64,000 bases of DNA from contig OX637293.1 in assembly GCA_951799445.1 (NCBI GenBank), forward strand, positions 22,878,001 to 22,942,000, in the 5' to 3' direction. Positions 51,801-63,006 of this stretch are shown piece after piece (position 1 is the first letter of the stretch; each line of letters starts with the position of its first letter). Source of the stretch: Pseudisothecium myosuroides. Taxonomy: Eukaryota > Streptophyta > Bryopsida > Hypnales > Lembophyllaceae. Position numbers and translations under genes: made by a program. The notes under the pieces are model-generated. The model searched no databases, had not been told where the DNA came from, and saw only the letters and a list, made by a program, of their open reading frames with translations.

Positions 51801-54199
51801 ATAAAGACATTTTTACAGCTTTTAGGGGTTGACGAGGATATCCTCGAATGCATCATTTCACCCCCCTCTCCACGCCATAGCCAGATCAACGCCGGGTCTC
51901 GCCTTAGCATAGGCAACACAGGAGCACAAGCACCACGTCGAACCATCGGAATTTGCAGATCCCCATCAAACAAATATCAATTACAAACTGCAAAAGTTCT
52001 TCTAATTATCGGTGACTGCACATACAGGTTTCCTTGGAGGAATTAGACAGTCACCTTGAATGTGAATTCATACAAAAGACAACCACCAGAAACTTCCAAA
52101 AAAGTTCCTAGACTCAATTCCATATCTCAACTAAGCTTACGCACTTCCATAGCTTGAATATGGAATCTTGGACTCTATTCCTTACACAAGCGGTGAAACT
52201 CCATGGTTGCACAATGGATTTGGGTCTATGGGCTTTTAGGATTTTTCATTTCTCTGGTGAATGTCTTCTCCTTTCTATTACCTAACACGTTGCTTTTGGG
52301 CAAGCGGATGCATGCCAAAGCAATGAGCAAAAGAAGAAAGCTACTGAACAAAAGCCATCGTAGCTGTTGCTAATGGAAATAACTTATCCTTTTCTGAATG
52401 CATGTCTTCAGCTACAGTAGATTCAAGGTCGATTTACTAAATTCTCATACGACAATTGGCTTACATGCCAGTTATGCCACCATAATTAGTTGGGACTTCT
52501 CATCATACCACCATGTGAAGAATTCTTTTACTACTTTTGTCTACAATTAGAAAGGTCCTCCCTCCTGTGAATGAACTCCTTGACCTCACTTGCACTTCCA
52601 CATTCAACCTATTCACAACTTCCAAATCCTTAGACATGCCATTAATAGGTTACACCAACAATCAAGTTTTTGTCATCATTAGTAGAAATTTGGACCGCAT
52701 ATACTAGAAAAATGACTACAAGAAGACCCACTAGTAGTCAAATTTGTCATGTAGCTAGGTATTCTTGTAGGTTATTTTTCTAGTATATGTGGCCTAAGAT
52801 TGTACTAGTACATGTCTAGACTGAGAAGGAGACCTTGAAGTCAAGACCCCCATTGGCAAGGCTATGTCTTGGGACCATTTTGTTCTGAAAAATTAAGAAA
52901 GTTGAATTAAATAACAAATCCTATACCTTATTTTCCTAGGAAGATGCTCAAATTGCCCGCAAAATGAAACCTTCAATAACTTTCACATTACTAGTCCAAA
53001 TAGAATAAATCCAAAATTTTTATATAGAAATAAATATAGTCTATGAGAAAATAAATAAAAATACAAAATATTTTAAATTTTTGCACGTTTTTTTGGTTGA
53101 TTAGACTATGAGAAATAACTTTCTTAGCAATGAGATTATTGGCAATCATATTTCAACAATGAAGATGCACTTTCATGCTAGTGGATATACTTTCAATGGT
53201 TGAATCTTGTTCAATTATGCTCAATCAAAGGTCTAAAAACAAGAAACATCATGTTAAGCCATCTAGCCAAAGTTAACTGTAAAGGTTCAAATTCTAGTAA
53301 TGACCTCAACAAAACAATTTCGTTAAACCAATGCAATTTGGGCACCAAATTTATTTACATTTATCCACAGATCTCTAAAAGTATATACGATTCCATCAAC
53401 GCGCCAACTCTTGAAAAGTGACAGAATCGTGGAATTCTGCCAATTTAACCAAAAGAATTTGACAAAAATGGCACTAAAAGTGAGTCTCTACTATCACTCT
53501 ACCAGGTTCCCTTGTCTATAATCTAATTTCCAAGACCCTTGAAGCAAAAACATAATTAAGAACATCGTTGTGCTTCAACAAGACAAATAAACATTCTCAT
53601 CACTCCGACTCATGTTCACTCATGGAACCGCTTTGCTTCAGAGAACATAATGTGGATATGGCGAGCAACGTTGTGACTATGGCCATCACAAACCCCAGAT
53701 AGCGAAATCGAAAACCAAATCCATTCATTGAGAAAATGGCGTCACTTCTCACAGCACACTGTAGTGACAGGAGGACAAAAGGTAGAGGGATTGCCCACAA
53801 CTAGGGAGCTTGGTCACAAAATCGAAAACTCCCCATACTTAACTGCTTATAAAAAGTCTGTATAATCCAAAATTTCCCACACTTGACGCTGGTGAGAAGA
53901 GAAGCATTTGCTCCCATTGTTCAACATGCTGTCTAGGCCCAGGATCTCCTCATGAGGATACCTTTGGGTACTGTCCTGCCAATGCATCTAGGGTCTCGTT
54001 TATTACAAACAAAAATGGTGCAAAGTGAAAGTTGGTAAGCCGAACGTCGATGTGAAATACGTTATGTAAAACAATGGATCCAATGAAAACAAAATATTGA
54101 AACACAGCAATGTGTAATAAAGGTACGGTAGGGACCAATCTAAAGGATTTGACATCCTCTTGGACTTGAATATTTCTGTGGCATTTCTTCGTACCATTC
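51801..54199. other. Intergenic; two hydrophobic minus-strand frames
   Basis: Mostly AT-rich and featureless. A hairpin lies at 52698-52789. Minus-strand frames at 53600-53800 (66 codons, with a segment like LGFVMAIVTTLLAISTLC) and 53950-54201 (83 codons) are hydrophobic and might be exons of a membrane protein, but no family is recognisable. Confidence 0.35.
52698..52789. repeat. Foldback with ~30-bp arms
   Basis: CATATACTAGAAAAATGACT... pairs with the inverse of ...TTATTTTTCTAGTATATG, with small mismatches, around a 31-bp centre. Confidence 0.75.
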
Positions 54200-54620
54200 A
54201 TGCGTGGATCACGGGGAACGAGCGAGGCATCTCCATACTACAGCGCATCGGCACGGGCCTGGTGCTCACCACCCGCGCCATGATCGAAACCAAGCGCTTG
54301 CAAGTCGTCCACCACCACCTGGAGGACAAGTCCAGACAGCCCGTGCCCATGAGCGCCTTCTACCTCCTCCCTCAGTACAAGATCTTCGGCGTCTCATCGG
54401 CCATCGACAGGAGTTCGTCATCATCGGCCAAACCGAGTTTTTCTACGACCAAGCCCCGCACGACATGCAGAGCATCGGGACGGCCTTGTACACGACCAAC
54501 ACCGGCGTGGCGCACTTCCTGTGCACTGCGATTCAGGAAGTGGTGGTCCGAATCACGAGGACTGGCGGCCGGCAAGGAAGGATTGTGAATAACTTGAACC
54601 GATGCCGGGTTGTTGGTTTG
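54200..54620 (+). pseudogene. NPF/POT (NRT1/PTR-type) transporter fragment, frameshifted
   Basis: Encodes part of the C-terminal half of a proton-coupled nitrate/peptide transporter. In one frame, LQRIGTGLVLTT is followed by a shortened AMIETKRLQVVHHH segment, then VPMSAFYLLPQY (about 54236-54400). Then, after a frame change, TEFFYDQAPHDMQSIGTALY and FLCTAIQEVVVRIT (about 54435-54565). These are hallmark motifs of the family's last transmembrane helices. The upstream helices are absent and the frame is broken near 54400. Relative to the family, a hydrophobic stretch after LTT is shortened. GC-rich composition contrasts with its AT-rich surroundings. A non-functional relic. Confidence 0.85.
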
Positions 54621-54639
54621 TAACGAACCTGGCATCAAC

Positions 54640-55178
54640 GATCCACGACAGTCACATCAGTACCGAAGGTGGAGTCCACCTTAGAATCTGAATGTCAATC
54701 TTGCTCCTGCTCTCGTTGGAGAGTTCTATTAGTGAGGTGATACCATCCTATACAGTCTGGTAGAACATACACGCCAGTACAACATCGTTTTCGCGACACG
54801 CCAAAAGTTGAGGCTTCGATGTGGCATGAGCTTACGTCTACAGTAAACCCTCAAACAAAACCCATGGAATGTCCACGGCAACTGCACATCTCGCAGAGCA
54901 ATATATCATAGCAGTCATCAAGACATAGCTAGACAAGGTAACAGAACTAGGGCAGCCAATTTGTAGCCGCCATGAGGCTCCGTCCAAGTTAGCACCTGAG
55001 TATCAGCAACTTTGGCCTTCTAAATGGTAGTCAAATGTCTTCAACAACTAACCCGGGAATCTAGCTCGGGGAATGAATCTTCAGAACGTCCGGATCCTGC
55101 GGGATTGCCATCACGCTCCAGACCATAATGTGTTGCAGTAGCATTATGCTGAATTAGCATGTATAATTTTGACTTGAC
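54640..55178. other. Intergenic between the NPF relic and COQ4
   Basis: No gene seen. The part near 55178 is presumably the COQ4 3' UTR. Confidence 0.4.
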
Positions 55179-57674
55179 CTACACAACTTTCTTCTTGGGT
55201 CGAGGAGCAGGGATGATGCCCCATTTGCGGCGAACCTCATCCAAATCCTCGTCCAGATGTTTCTCATAATAGATACACATGAGGTCCCTGGACGATTTGC
55301 CAGCCCTCATTGCCCAGGGCCCGTAATGCCCAAACAGCACTGCTCGTTGATCAGGCTTGAGGCGCCAAGATGCTCCAGAGACTGAGAGAAAGCACATTGG
55401 CAAGAGGGTTTGCTGGAATTCGACCATCTTGAGAGCTAACTCACCAACGACAGTTGTTGGGCAGTTGAAAAGAACGTGCCAAAAGTCATGAACCTGCAAA
55501 CATGCAAGTCCTTAAATGTTATGTGTGCTCATTGCAATCAGAAATAGCATCGATGAAGACATGAAGTTTTCGATAGGGAATACAATATCAAATGCATGAC
55601 AAGTTTTGTGGCCAACGACACACAAGTCCCCCCTCCACGTGATTGATAAAGCTTGTGATATTAAGCTAGAAGGCACTAGATTCATTTGGTACTCACTTTG
55701 AGTTAATGGTAAGTTAATGGAAGTACAATAGAAATGCTGTCAACTTAATAATAAGATATTCGTATCCTTCTCTTTAACTTGATAATATAATGGACAACAT
55801 GAAGTAAACATTATCCTAATATTGATCTAATATGCTATAACATTAACATTAATTTAGCATTAGTAACTTTATGAATGTAAGAGGAGATTTTTGAGATGAA
55901 GTACACAAAAATACCTCTCGGGCACGTTGAGCAACGTAGGCCAACTCCTCGCTCTCAAGAAACCGGACTGGAGGCCTGTCATCAGGAGAAAAATTGCGAT
56001 CGCCCATGAACTTGGCATAAGCCCCTCCAAGTGTGTTTTCAGGCATGTCCCACGCATGTTGAACTTGTGATGCAATCACTCGAGGTCTTTCCTTCAATAT
56101 TTGCTGGGAATCGAGAAAGCAAGATAAAGACAATCAGTCCACACGACGAAAAATCTCCGCCACAAGGAAATAGAACACCATACAAAAATCAAAGCCAAAA
56201 TCAATGTAGAAGATCAAGAACACAGAAATTCAAGAACACCATCTACTAACCGGAAGTCAAATAGAAACGTCTCCATCTATACAGTAATCCCTACGCACCA
56301 CAGTAATAGCTAGTTTTTAGTAGTTATTACCGTAGAGGACCCGGAGGAGGAAACCCTACATACTATAGTTTTTTTTACTTTAGAATCAAACCAAAATTTA
56401 CAAAAAAATGCATTCCTTAGGGATAGATCTCATTAAGCTCTAGTTTCTACAAAAACACGAGGATCCTCTATATTACTTCAGATAGGACTTCATCCCCTTC
56501 CATACCGTATAGAAGGCCATGTCTACATGTTGGTTCCCTATACTACTCAATCTCCAATTAAAGCTCGAAATAATGGGGCTTAAATTTGAAGACGAAAGGA
56601 TACAACAAACAGTGGATCGGAATCAAGAATGACACGAAAAAAGAAAGATCTCACAACCATCACACGCATTATAGACTACAGATTGCAAAACCCTTAATGG
56701 TTCCAAAACGAAAGGAGAGCACACACCTGCCCTTCCGGCGAAATCTTCATACGCTCCAACATGAGGCGAAACGCAGGGCCTCCTGTGGTTTCCGAGAGCG
56801 CATGCACAAAATCAGCACGGGCGGGATTGACGAGAGCGCCCACGGCCGAGCCCACCGCCACCGCCACCTGTTCCCAGGGCTTCAAGACAGTGATAGGCTT
56901 GGAGTTGCGGGGAGGGTGTTCGTGAACGGGGATTTCACCCGCCGAGCTTGTCCCAAACCCTGAAAACCAAATCATGAATTCAGAAGAAAAAAGAACAGGA
57001 CAGTGAATCGAGACCAAAATTATCTTTCTCAAATGCGCTCATCACTCATCGCTCAAAACTATCACTCACGCATGCTTTGGTGTACACCGCAATATTCCAC
57101 AAACTCTTGCTCACCATCAGACAATTGCCAAGTAAACGAAGTAAACGTAGACGCTGTACGCACGAATTTCGCACGAATTCTATACCATCGGGCTCGGTAG
57201 AGAGATCCGACACATCCGAATTGAACACTACATCAATAAACACTCGATGCATAGCCTTTTACACCAATTACGAAACCCAAATTCACCGTATGAGAAATTC
57301 CGGAACCCTCATCAGACAATTGCCAAGTAAACGAAGAAAATGTAGACCCTTCAAGCACGAATTTCGCAATTCTATACCATAGGGCTCGCTAGAGAGATTC
57401 GACACATCCGAATTGAACACTAAATCAACAAACACTCAATGCTTAGCCTTTTACACCAATTACAAAACCCTAATTCACCGCCTGAGAAATTCCGGAACCC
57501 CTCCATTACGGATACAGAAAAAAACGATTTGGGAATTGGGTTTTGGATCAAACCTGGCGCAAATTGTGACGAGCTCAAAGGCCTTCCCGACAGAAACAAC
57601 CATTCCCGTGAGCCTTGCAGGAGAGATCGGCTCCAAGGAGAAGACTTGGCGAATCTAAACACCAGAGTCCGCAT
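55179..57674 (-). CDS. COQ4: COQ4, ubiquinone biosynthesis protein (4 exons, 285 aa)
   Basis: Mitochondrial matrix-side membrane protein needed for coenzyme Q synthesis, scaffold of the COQ complex and recently linked to ring C1 oxidative decarboxylation. Exons: 57554-57674, 56727-56959, 55915-56103, 55179-55493, total 858 bp. The N-terminus ([20 protein letters not shown]) is rich in Arg, Ser and Leu without acids, a typical mitochondrial presequence. The Zn-binding HDxxHx11E motif is intact: HDFWH (about 183-187) with Glu about 199. Other family motifs: DRPPVRF and [11 protein letters not shown] before it, and [26 protein letters not shown] near the C-terminus. The ATG at 57672-57674 was chosen because the reading frame upstream lacks an earlier ATG. 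No disruption seen. Confidence 0.95.
57117..57508. repeat. Two ~195-bp tandem copies in COQ4 intron 1
   Basis: CAGACAATTGCCAAGTAAACGA and the following approximately 190 bp, ending at GAGAAATTCCGGAACC, occur twice in direct succession with scattered differences. Entirely intronic, about 50 bp from the exon 1 donor. Confidence 0.88.
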
Positions 57675-57859
57675 AGCTCTGAATCCCTGCAAAATGATTC
57701 TCCACAAACAACCGCAAGCAACTCTCGGTGGCGGATCGAATTAGAAACGATCCATCAAATTAGGGTTTAGGATTGACGATATGGGAGCAGGGGCTTTTTT
57801 TTCTTATTTTCTTTTTTTTTCTTTTCTGGTGCCAGATTGCACAAGAAAAAAATCTCATG

Positions 57860-58270
57860 AACTAGCAATATTGCAGGAAAATAGGTCTTTTCACATTTTT
57901 ATTTGTAAAAAATAGGGAAAGAAATTTTTGAGGAAACTAAAGATTTTCCATTTGGGAAAACTTTATAATGAAGAGATTTCACCAAAAGAATGATCTTAAA
58001 ACCATCTTCAATGTTAAAAAATGCGCGCACAAGGGAGCCCTGTTTGCACGCATGTGGAGGGCATAAAATAATGTTTTTTTAAATTTCGTTTGGTAGTCAC
58101 ATGTGTCTGTAGTATAAGAATAAACCACAAAAATTTGAGCTCTAGATCATTAATTTTGGGTACTCCCCAATACTAAAATCTCCTAAACTACAAAGTGTGA
58201 CAAATTAGCCAAAATTAAAATTAAATATAAAATGATTTTTGAAAATTTCTGAAAAATAAAAAATATAATT
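57860..58270. repeat. Dispersed repeat, inverse of about 38220-38600
   Basis: See the partner copy. It starts about 185 bp upstream of the COQ4 ATG, so it may include or abut the promoter. Confidence 0.72.
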
Positions 58271-61008
58271 ACTTTCATATTATCCATCTTCATTTATGTA
58301 TATGGATTTGTATACACTTTATATTATATGACTTTTTATATAATAAATGATGCATTTATTTTTCTTTGAAGTGCAAAAAATTAAGAGAATCATTGTATGG
58401 CATTTTTAAATATAAATCTGGAAGGTATAATATCTCTTTTTATGCTTGAATCTATAACTTCAATAGCTTCTGTGACCTAGAAGAAAGAACACAATTTATT
58501 GATAGGAACTTGATAACATTTAAGAATGAAGGCATTTGGTATTGTATTTGGTATCTAATCCTTGTATACTTCTTTATGGGCCATTTGTGGTTTTAACATT
58601 ATTTTGCCTCTATTGGATTAGGTGGGGTAGCAATCCTTGTTGGTCAATGGTCATATTCAATTTAACAAGTCTATTGCTTAGTCCTTTTGTGAGGCAGGTG
58701 CAACTCACATACAATCAAGATACTTAGCTATAGAAAGGGTGCCTTATTGAAGTCATTTTTAATTTTCTTTGTATTGTCTTTTTTTCCAGCAATCTAACAA
58801 CATTTTTGAAGGTATAGTAGAACTTTTGGAAAAAAATAGCCCTGCTACCAAGTTTAAGTCTCCAATCTCCCAAATCTCAAAAAAGTTATCCAATATGTAT
58901 GTCTGGGATTAGGCCTAGTGTAGGACCAGAAAATCAATACTCCATCACTTTAGAGAGGTCATTACTTTAAAGAAGTTCACTTTAGAAAAGTTCTACTATT
59001 TTTTCATACCTTAGTCATCGTACACTTTGAGAAAATATGCATTAGATTGCATTAGCATAGTTGCATCAATTTGATATAGCTCTAAATAATCTCTCATTCT
59101 ATGCATACCTTTGAAGATGTAGAAGTTGACTATTATCTCCCCACCTGCATTTATAAAAGAGAGAACATTAAAAAGTTATCTTTCATTTGATATCAATGGA
59201 TGGACTACTCTTATTCCTTTTATAGCAAGCACCTTGCTTCTTTAATTTCTATCTTGTGCTCCACTTTCATCCACATTTCATATTTGATATAAGAAATATA
59301 GTTTTTTTCAAAAATCATGCTAAATTGTCATAGAAACTTTTGACATTTTGTGAACACAAAGCTATAGCTCTTGGCTTGTAATCCTTGTGCAACCCTTATG
59401 CTAAACTTTAGGTTTCTAATCTTAAATAATTTTAACCAACTTTGTTTTAAAAATCCATTTGTAAAAGGATTGGCTAACTTAGACTTGGTCATGGGGAGTT
59501 AAGGGGTGACCCTAAGCTAACATGTTATTTAGGTAATTCTCCTCTATAATATATATTCATTGCCTTTCTCTCTTTCTCCTTTTTTTCTTGCCATTGATAT
59601 GCTCCATTATACTTGTCCACAGGATCTTGTAGAAAGTCATTTACATGTTTGAGCTTATGACAATCTCCTATGGCTAAAATTACTAGTTGAAGAGACTTAT
59701 TTGACCATGTGCTACAAATATCTCACTTTCTTTTTGATTATTTATTTATTTGTTTATTTATTTTGGCAATGGCATAGAACACTATAGTCATTAAAACAAA
59801 AAATTATGAGCAATTTGAGACAAACAATCCATGACATCCACACCAAAAAAGACTTAAAGAAATAAAATAATATATCATTACTTCTTGAATTCAAGTAGAA
59901 TTATGAATCACAAGGCACAACATCCCAAACCTAAATGATGAAAAAATTCACATCCATAGAAAAATTAAAGTATGACAATCAACAAGGATACCTCCAATAA
60001 AAGAGAAACTCCAAAATAGTGCATATAGAAGGAACTGTACCATTTTCCAAAGGTGTTGAGTCAACTCCTCATCAAATGTAAAGGTTATTTTATCTTACAC
60101 TTTGTGAATGGGCACGCTACTTCGAAATCTAATCTTTCTTTGCTGCAATGGATTAAAGTAGTTTGCTTTTAAAGCAACCATTTCAGTCTACCTAACTCAT
60201 CATTGACAGTAATAAATAATTTAAGCAATATGTCACTCATTCCTAGATAGTGGTCGCATTTAGAACACATGCGCTTTTAGAGCAGACTACCTTAGGTATG
60301 AAGGTTGTGGATTGTTCATTATCCCTTCATGTTCAAGAAGATCGGTAGAATTTTCTACTCTCTCTCAAAGATTTTAGGTTGGAAAGGCTGCTTCTAAGGT
60401 GGCGTTGTCACCGGACTCGGACTGTTTCCTCGGTGGATCCATTGGTTATGTCCTCACGTTCAATCTCAGGAGGGCTGCAAATTCATAAACGAGAATACAC
60501 ACATCATCAGGCATATTGCAAACGGCTCATGTCTTCTGTATAATATGATTATAGTTATAGTATGCTCCTCTCCTCTTCCACTCAGTTACACTGAAAAACA
60601 GGAAAGACGTGAAACAAAATTGTTCTAGGTCCCTGGCTCCAATACGATGACAATAACCTAAAGGAGATGCCAACACCTTGAGCCCACTGTAACCGTCAGT
60701 CGAAGGAGGAATCGGTGTATCTAAGACGCTATGGTTCTCTGACATATTACTTTGACACACAGTCTCAGATCTTGAGTTCAAGAATGATAGTGTTGGTGCT
60801 CAGCCAACTATTAACTTAAAAGTATGTGAACTTATTTCCAACCACAGGGCAACTTTAATCCTGGAAGGATGGTGAGGCCCCAAAGTGGCCGATGGATGAC
60901 ATCCGAGATTCCTGAAGACATAAAGAACGCAACTATTGGTTCATCAATCAGATCATTTTTGACAAAGCACCTTGGTGATAGGTCTCATCGTTTTAGGGCT
61001 AAGTGAAA
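58271..61008. other. AT-rich intergenic sequence
   Basis: No gene recognised. At 58815-59000 a degraded pogo-like MITE may be present (TAGTAGAACTTTT... and its inverse). An 84-codon minus frame at 60527-60781 follows the DJ-1-like relic and may be part of its downstream exon region, but has no recognised motif. Confidence 0.45.
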
Positions 61009-61081
61009 TCTACAATGTGGTCAACATTGCTCTAGAATATTGAATACACTCACTAAAATTATTGTTCACACATTTGGGTAC

Positions 61082-62022
61082 CTGTGAAAAAAACAGGGGG
61101 TGGGGGTGGGATTCCGAGCAAATTGTCCATCCGTTCAAATTCTCCAGCCAGTATTTCGCTCTAGAGATGGTATCGGGGGTCGCATGGCCGACAGATCCAG
61201 TGAAAGGGTCGTACTCCATCATCAACTGTACAACTCTTGCAGAGATTTCGTCAGTGATAAGCGCTGCCAGCTTCAAAGCCATATCAATCCCCGCTGTCAT
61301 TCCAGTTGCAGTTATTATCTTGCCTGCAATTCACATTCACAAGTGCACAGGTCTATCCAATTATCCCGGAAAGGACAAAGAAGTCGAAATTGGGTCTCAT
61401 GTTCTGTTAGTAGTTTTGAAAAGTCATATGGAGTCTTTATTTTGTTCAGATTCATTTACTTTATGACAAACACATGCAACATTTTTCACTGATTCGGTTG
61501 GTATTTTCTATTCTGTTATATTTACACAATTTGATCAGTCAATTGGTCAATTTCAAACAGTGAATTATTCGTCTTTAGGGTTTAGAAAACCATGCATACC
61601 CAGCTTCACAGATGATCTCGGTAACGAGCTTGCGTTTACCTTGCGAATCCAATCCAGGAGTGGGGCGTCGGTCAGGAGATTACTAACACCTTCACCTCCC
61701 GGTACAACAATAATGTCAGGGTCGGGTACCTTATCGAAAGTGGCGGTGGCGTGGGATCCGCCATGAACGAGTTCTAAGCATGGCTGACAAACATCACCTT
61801 GACATGGGGAAGCAGATGCATCACTTCAAGGGGTCCCACGAAATCAAGTGCTGTCACATTCTTGAAGATGGGGATGGCCACCTGCAAGAACTCCTCTTCC
61901 TCTTCCTTTCTCAATGGCAGTCTGTGGAGTAGCTTTAGGATTAATCTGAGAGGCAGCCATAAGGTTCCCTTCCGTGTGGCATCCGTCATCTGAGAGGTGG
62001 TCTCCGTGACAATCTCGGCCAT
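61082..62022 (-). pseudogene. DJ-1/PfpI family protein, isonitrile-hydratase-like, decayed
   Basis: Two blocks are visible. Block one (62022 to 61640) starts MAEIV and encodes VAIPIFKNVTALDFVGPLEV, then, after a frame change at about 61785, ATFDKVPDPDIIVVPGGEGV and DAPLLDWIRK before a GTAAAC donor. Block two (61323 to 61082) begins after an AG acceptor with KIITATGMTAGIDMALKLAA and LMMEYDP. This order matches the bacterial-type DJ-1/PfpI subgroup that includes isonitrile hydratase. Missing are about a dozen residues at the frame change and the whole nucleophile-elbow segment (VCTG-type Cys and following helix), which is not found in the 61324-61639 gap. It is probably inactive; an alternative is a window-specific assembly error. 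Confidence 0.78.
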
Positions 62023-63006
62023 TAAGAATTTAGCTTACAGCCGCAAACCTAAAATATTCGACCATGTAAGGAACATGGAACAAAGCGCAGCAGCGAAGAA
62101 GTGTCTTCCGAGCTTGCCATTCTCCTTGAGTTGGCTGGTTTCATCTCTTTCTGGTGAGCTGTGTCAGACTGATCTTCGATGAGCTGCTCCTGAAAAATCG
62201 TAACGTTCAAGTTTTTGAATTAGTAATGCGGCAATGAGCTAATTCTATGACATCGGACTGCATTTGAAATTTATGCGGTTGGAGTCACTCGGCTTTTCAC
62301 AACTATGTGGCTTTCAAAAACTAGAGTCTCATTTGTGAAGAGGCAAAACCTATTAGACACTACCAGCTAGCCTACAAGTCAAAACTCTCCAGATCACGCC
62401 ATAGGCCCAAAAGTCCCCATGGCTAGAGCAGAGCAGTCATTTGAATTCATGCAACTTTTTACGCAGTTTATAAAAACCTTACTTGGATAGAGGCAAAGCT
62501 ATTTTGGAGTCAACAACTCATAGCTCTACAGGTCACACTATGGGGTCCATGAAGCAAGGCAGATAGACATGCTGGACATTAGCTGCATTCAAGTCGGTCT
62601 GCACGTCCAATTTACTCCTATATATTTCATGAAACCGAACACCAAACTGGCACTGATGAGTAAACATGAGTGTTTTACAGAGGTACCCAAAACGATTCTG
62701 AAACTGAGTCTGTAACAGTTCCGCTCAGAATTCATAACAAAAGTGGGAGCTTGCCACATGTAGGTGTCTTTCCGTTGACGAGATGATAAAATTATTGCAC
62801 AGATGTCGGTGAAGCTGGTTGTGATAGTGGGCACATGTGACTCAATCTGACCGGCACACGCCTGCAATGTGTCGAAGGCCATCAAAGCTCTCAAAAAAAG
62901 TCCATATTACTGCACTTCACTTCCACTAATAATCAATTTCACACAATCCAAGAACCCGCATGCGCACCACATGTGCTCTCAGAATTGGTTGGGATTGCTG
63001 ACCTCA
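62023..63006. other. Intergenic between the DJ-1-like relic and the PPR gene
   Basis: No recognised gene. A 101-codon minus-strand frame (62589-62894) is the longest and has no recognisable domain. The region right of it is the 3' flank of the PPR gene. Confidence 0.4.

Noticed and set aside
58815..59000. Third pogo-like MITE
   Set aside because: Ends read TAGTAGAACTTTT rather than CAGT and the interior alignment is weak; kept only as a mention, not a called element.
62589..62894. 101-codon minus-strand frame before the PPR gene
   Set aside because: No recognisable motif and no link to the intact PPR stop upstream of it.
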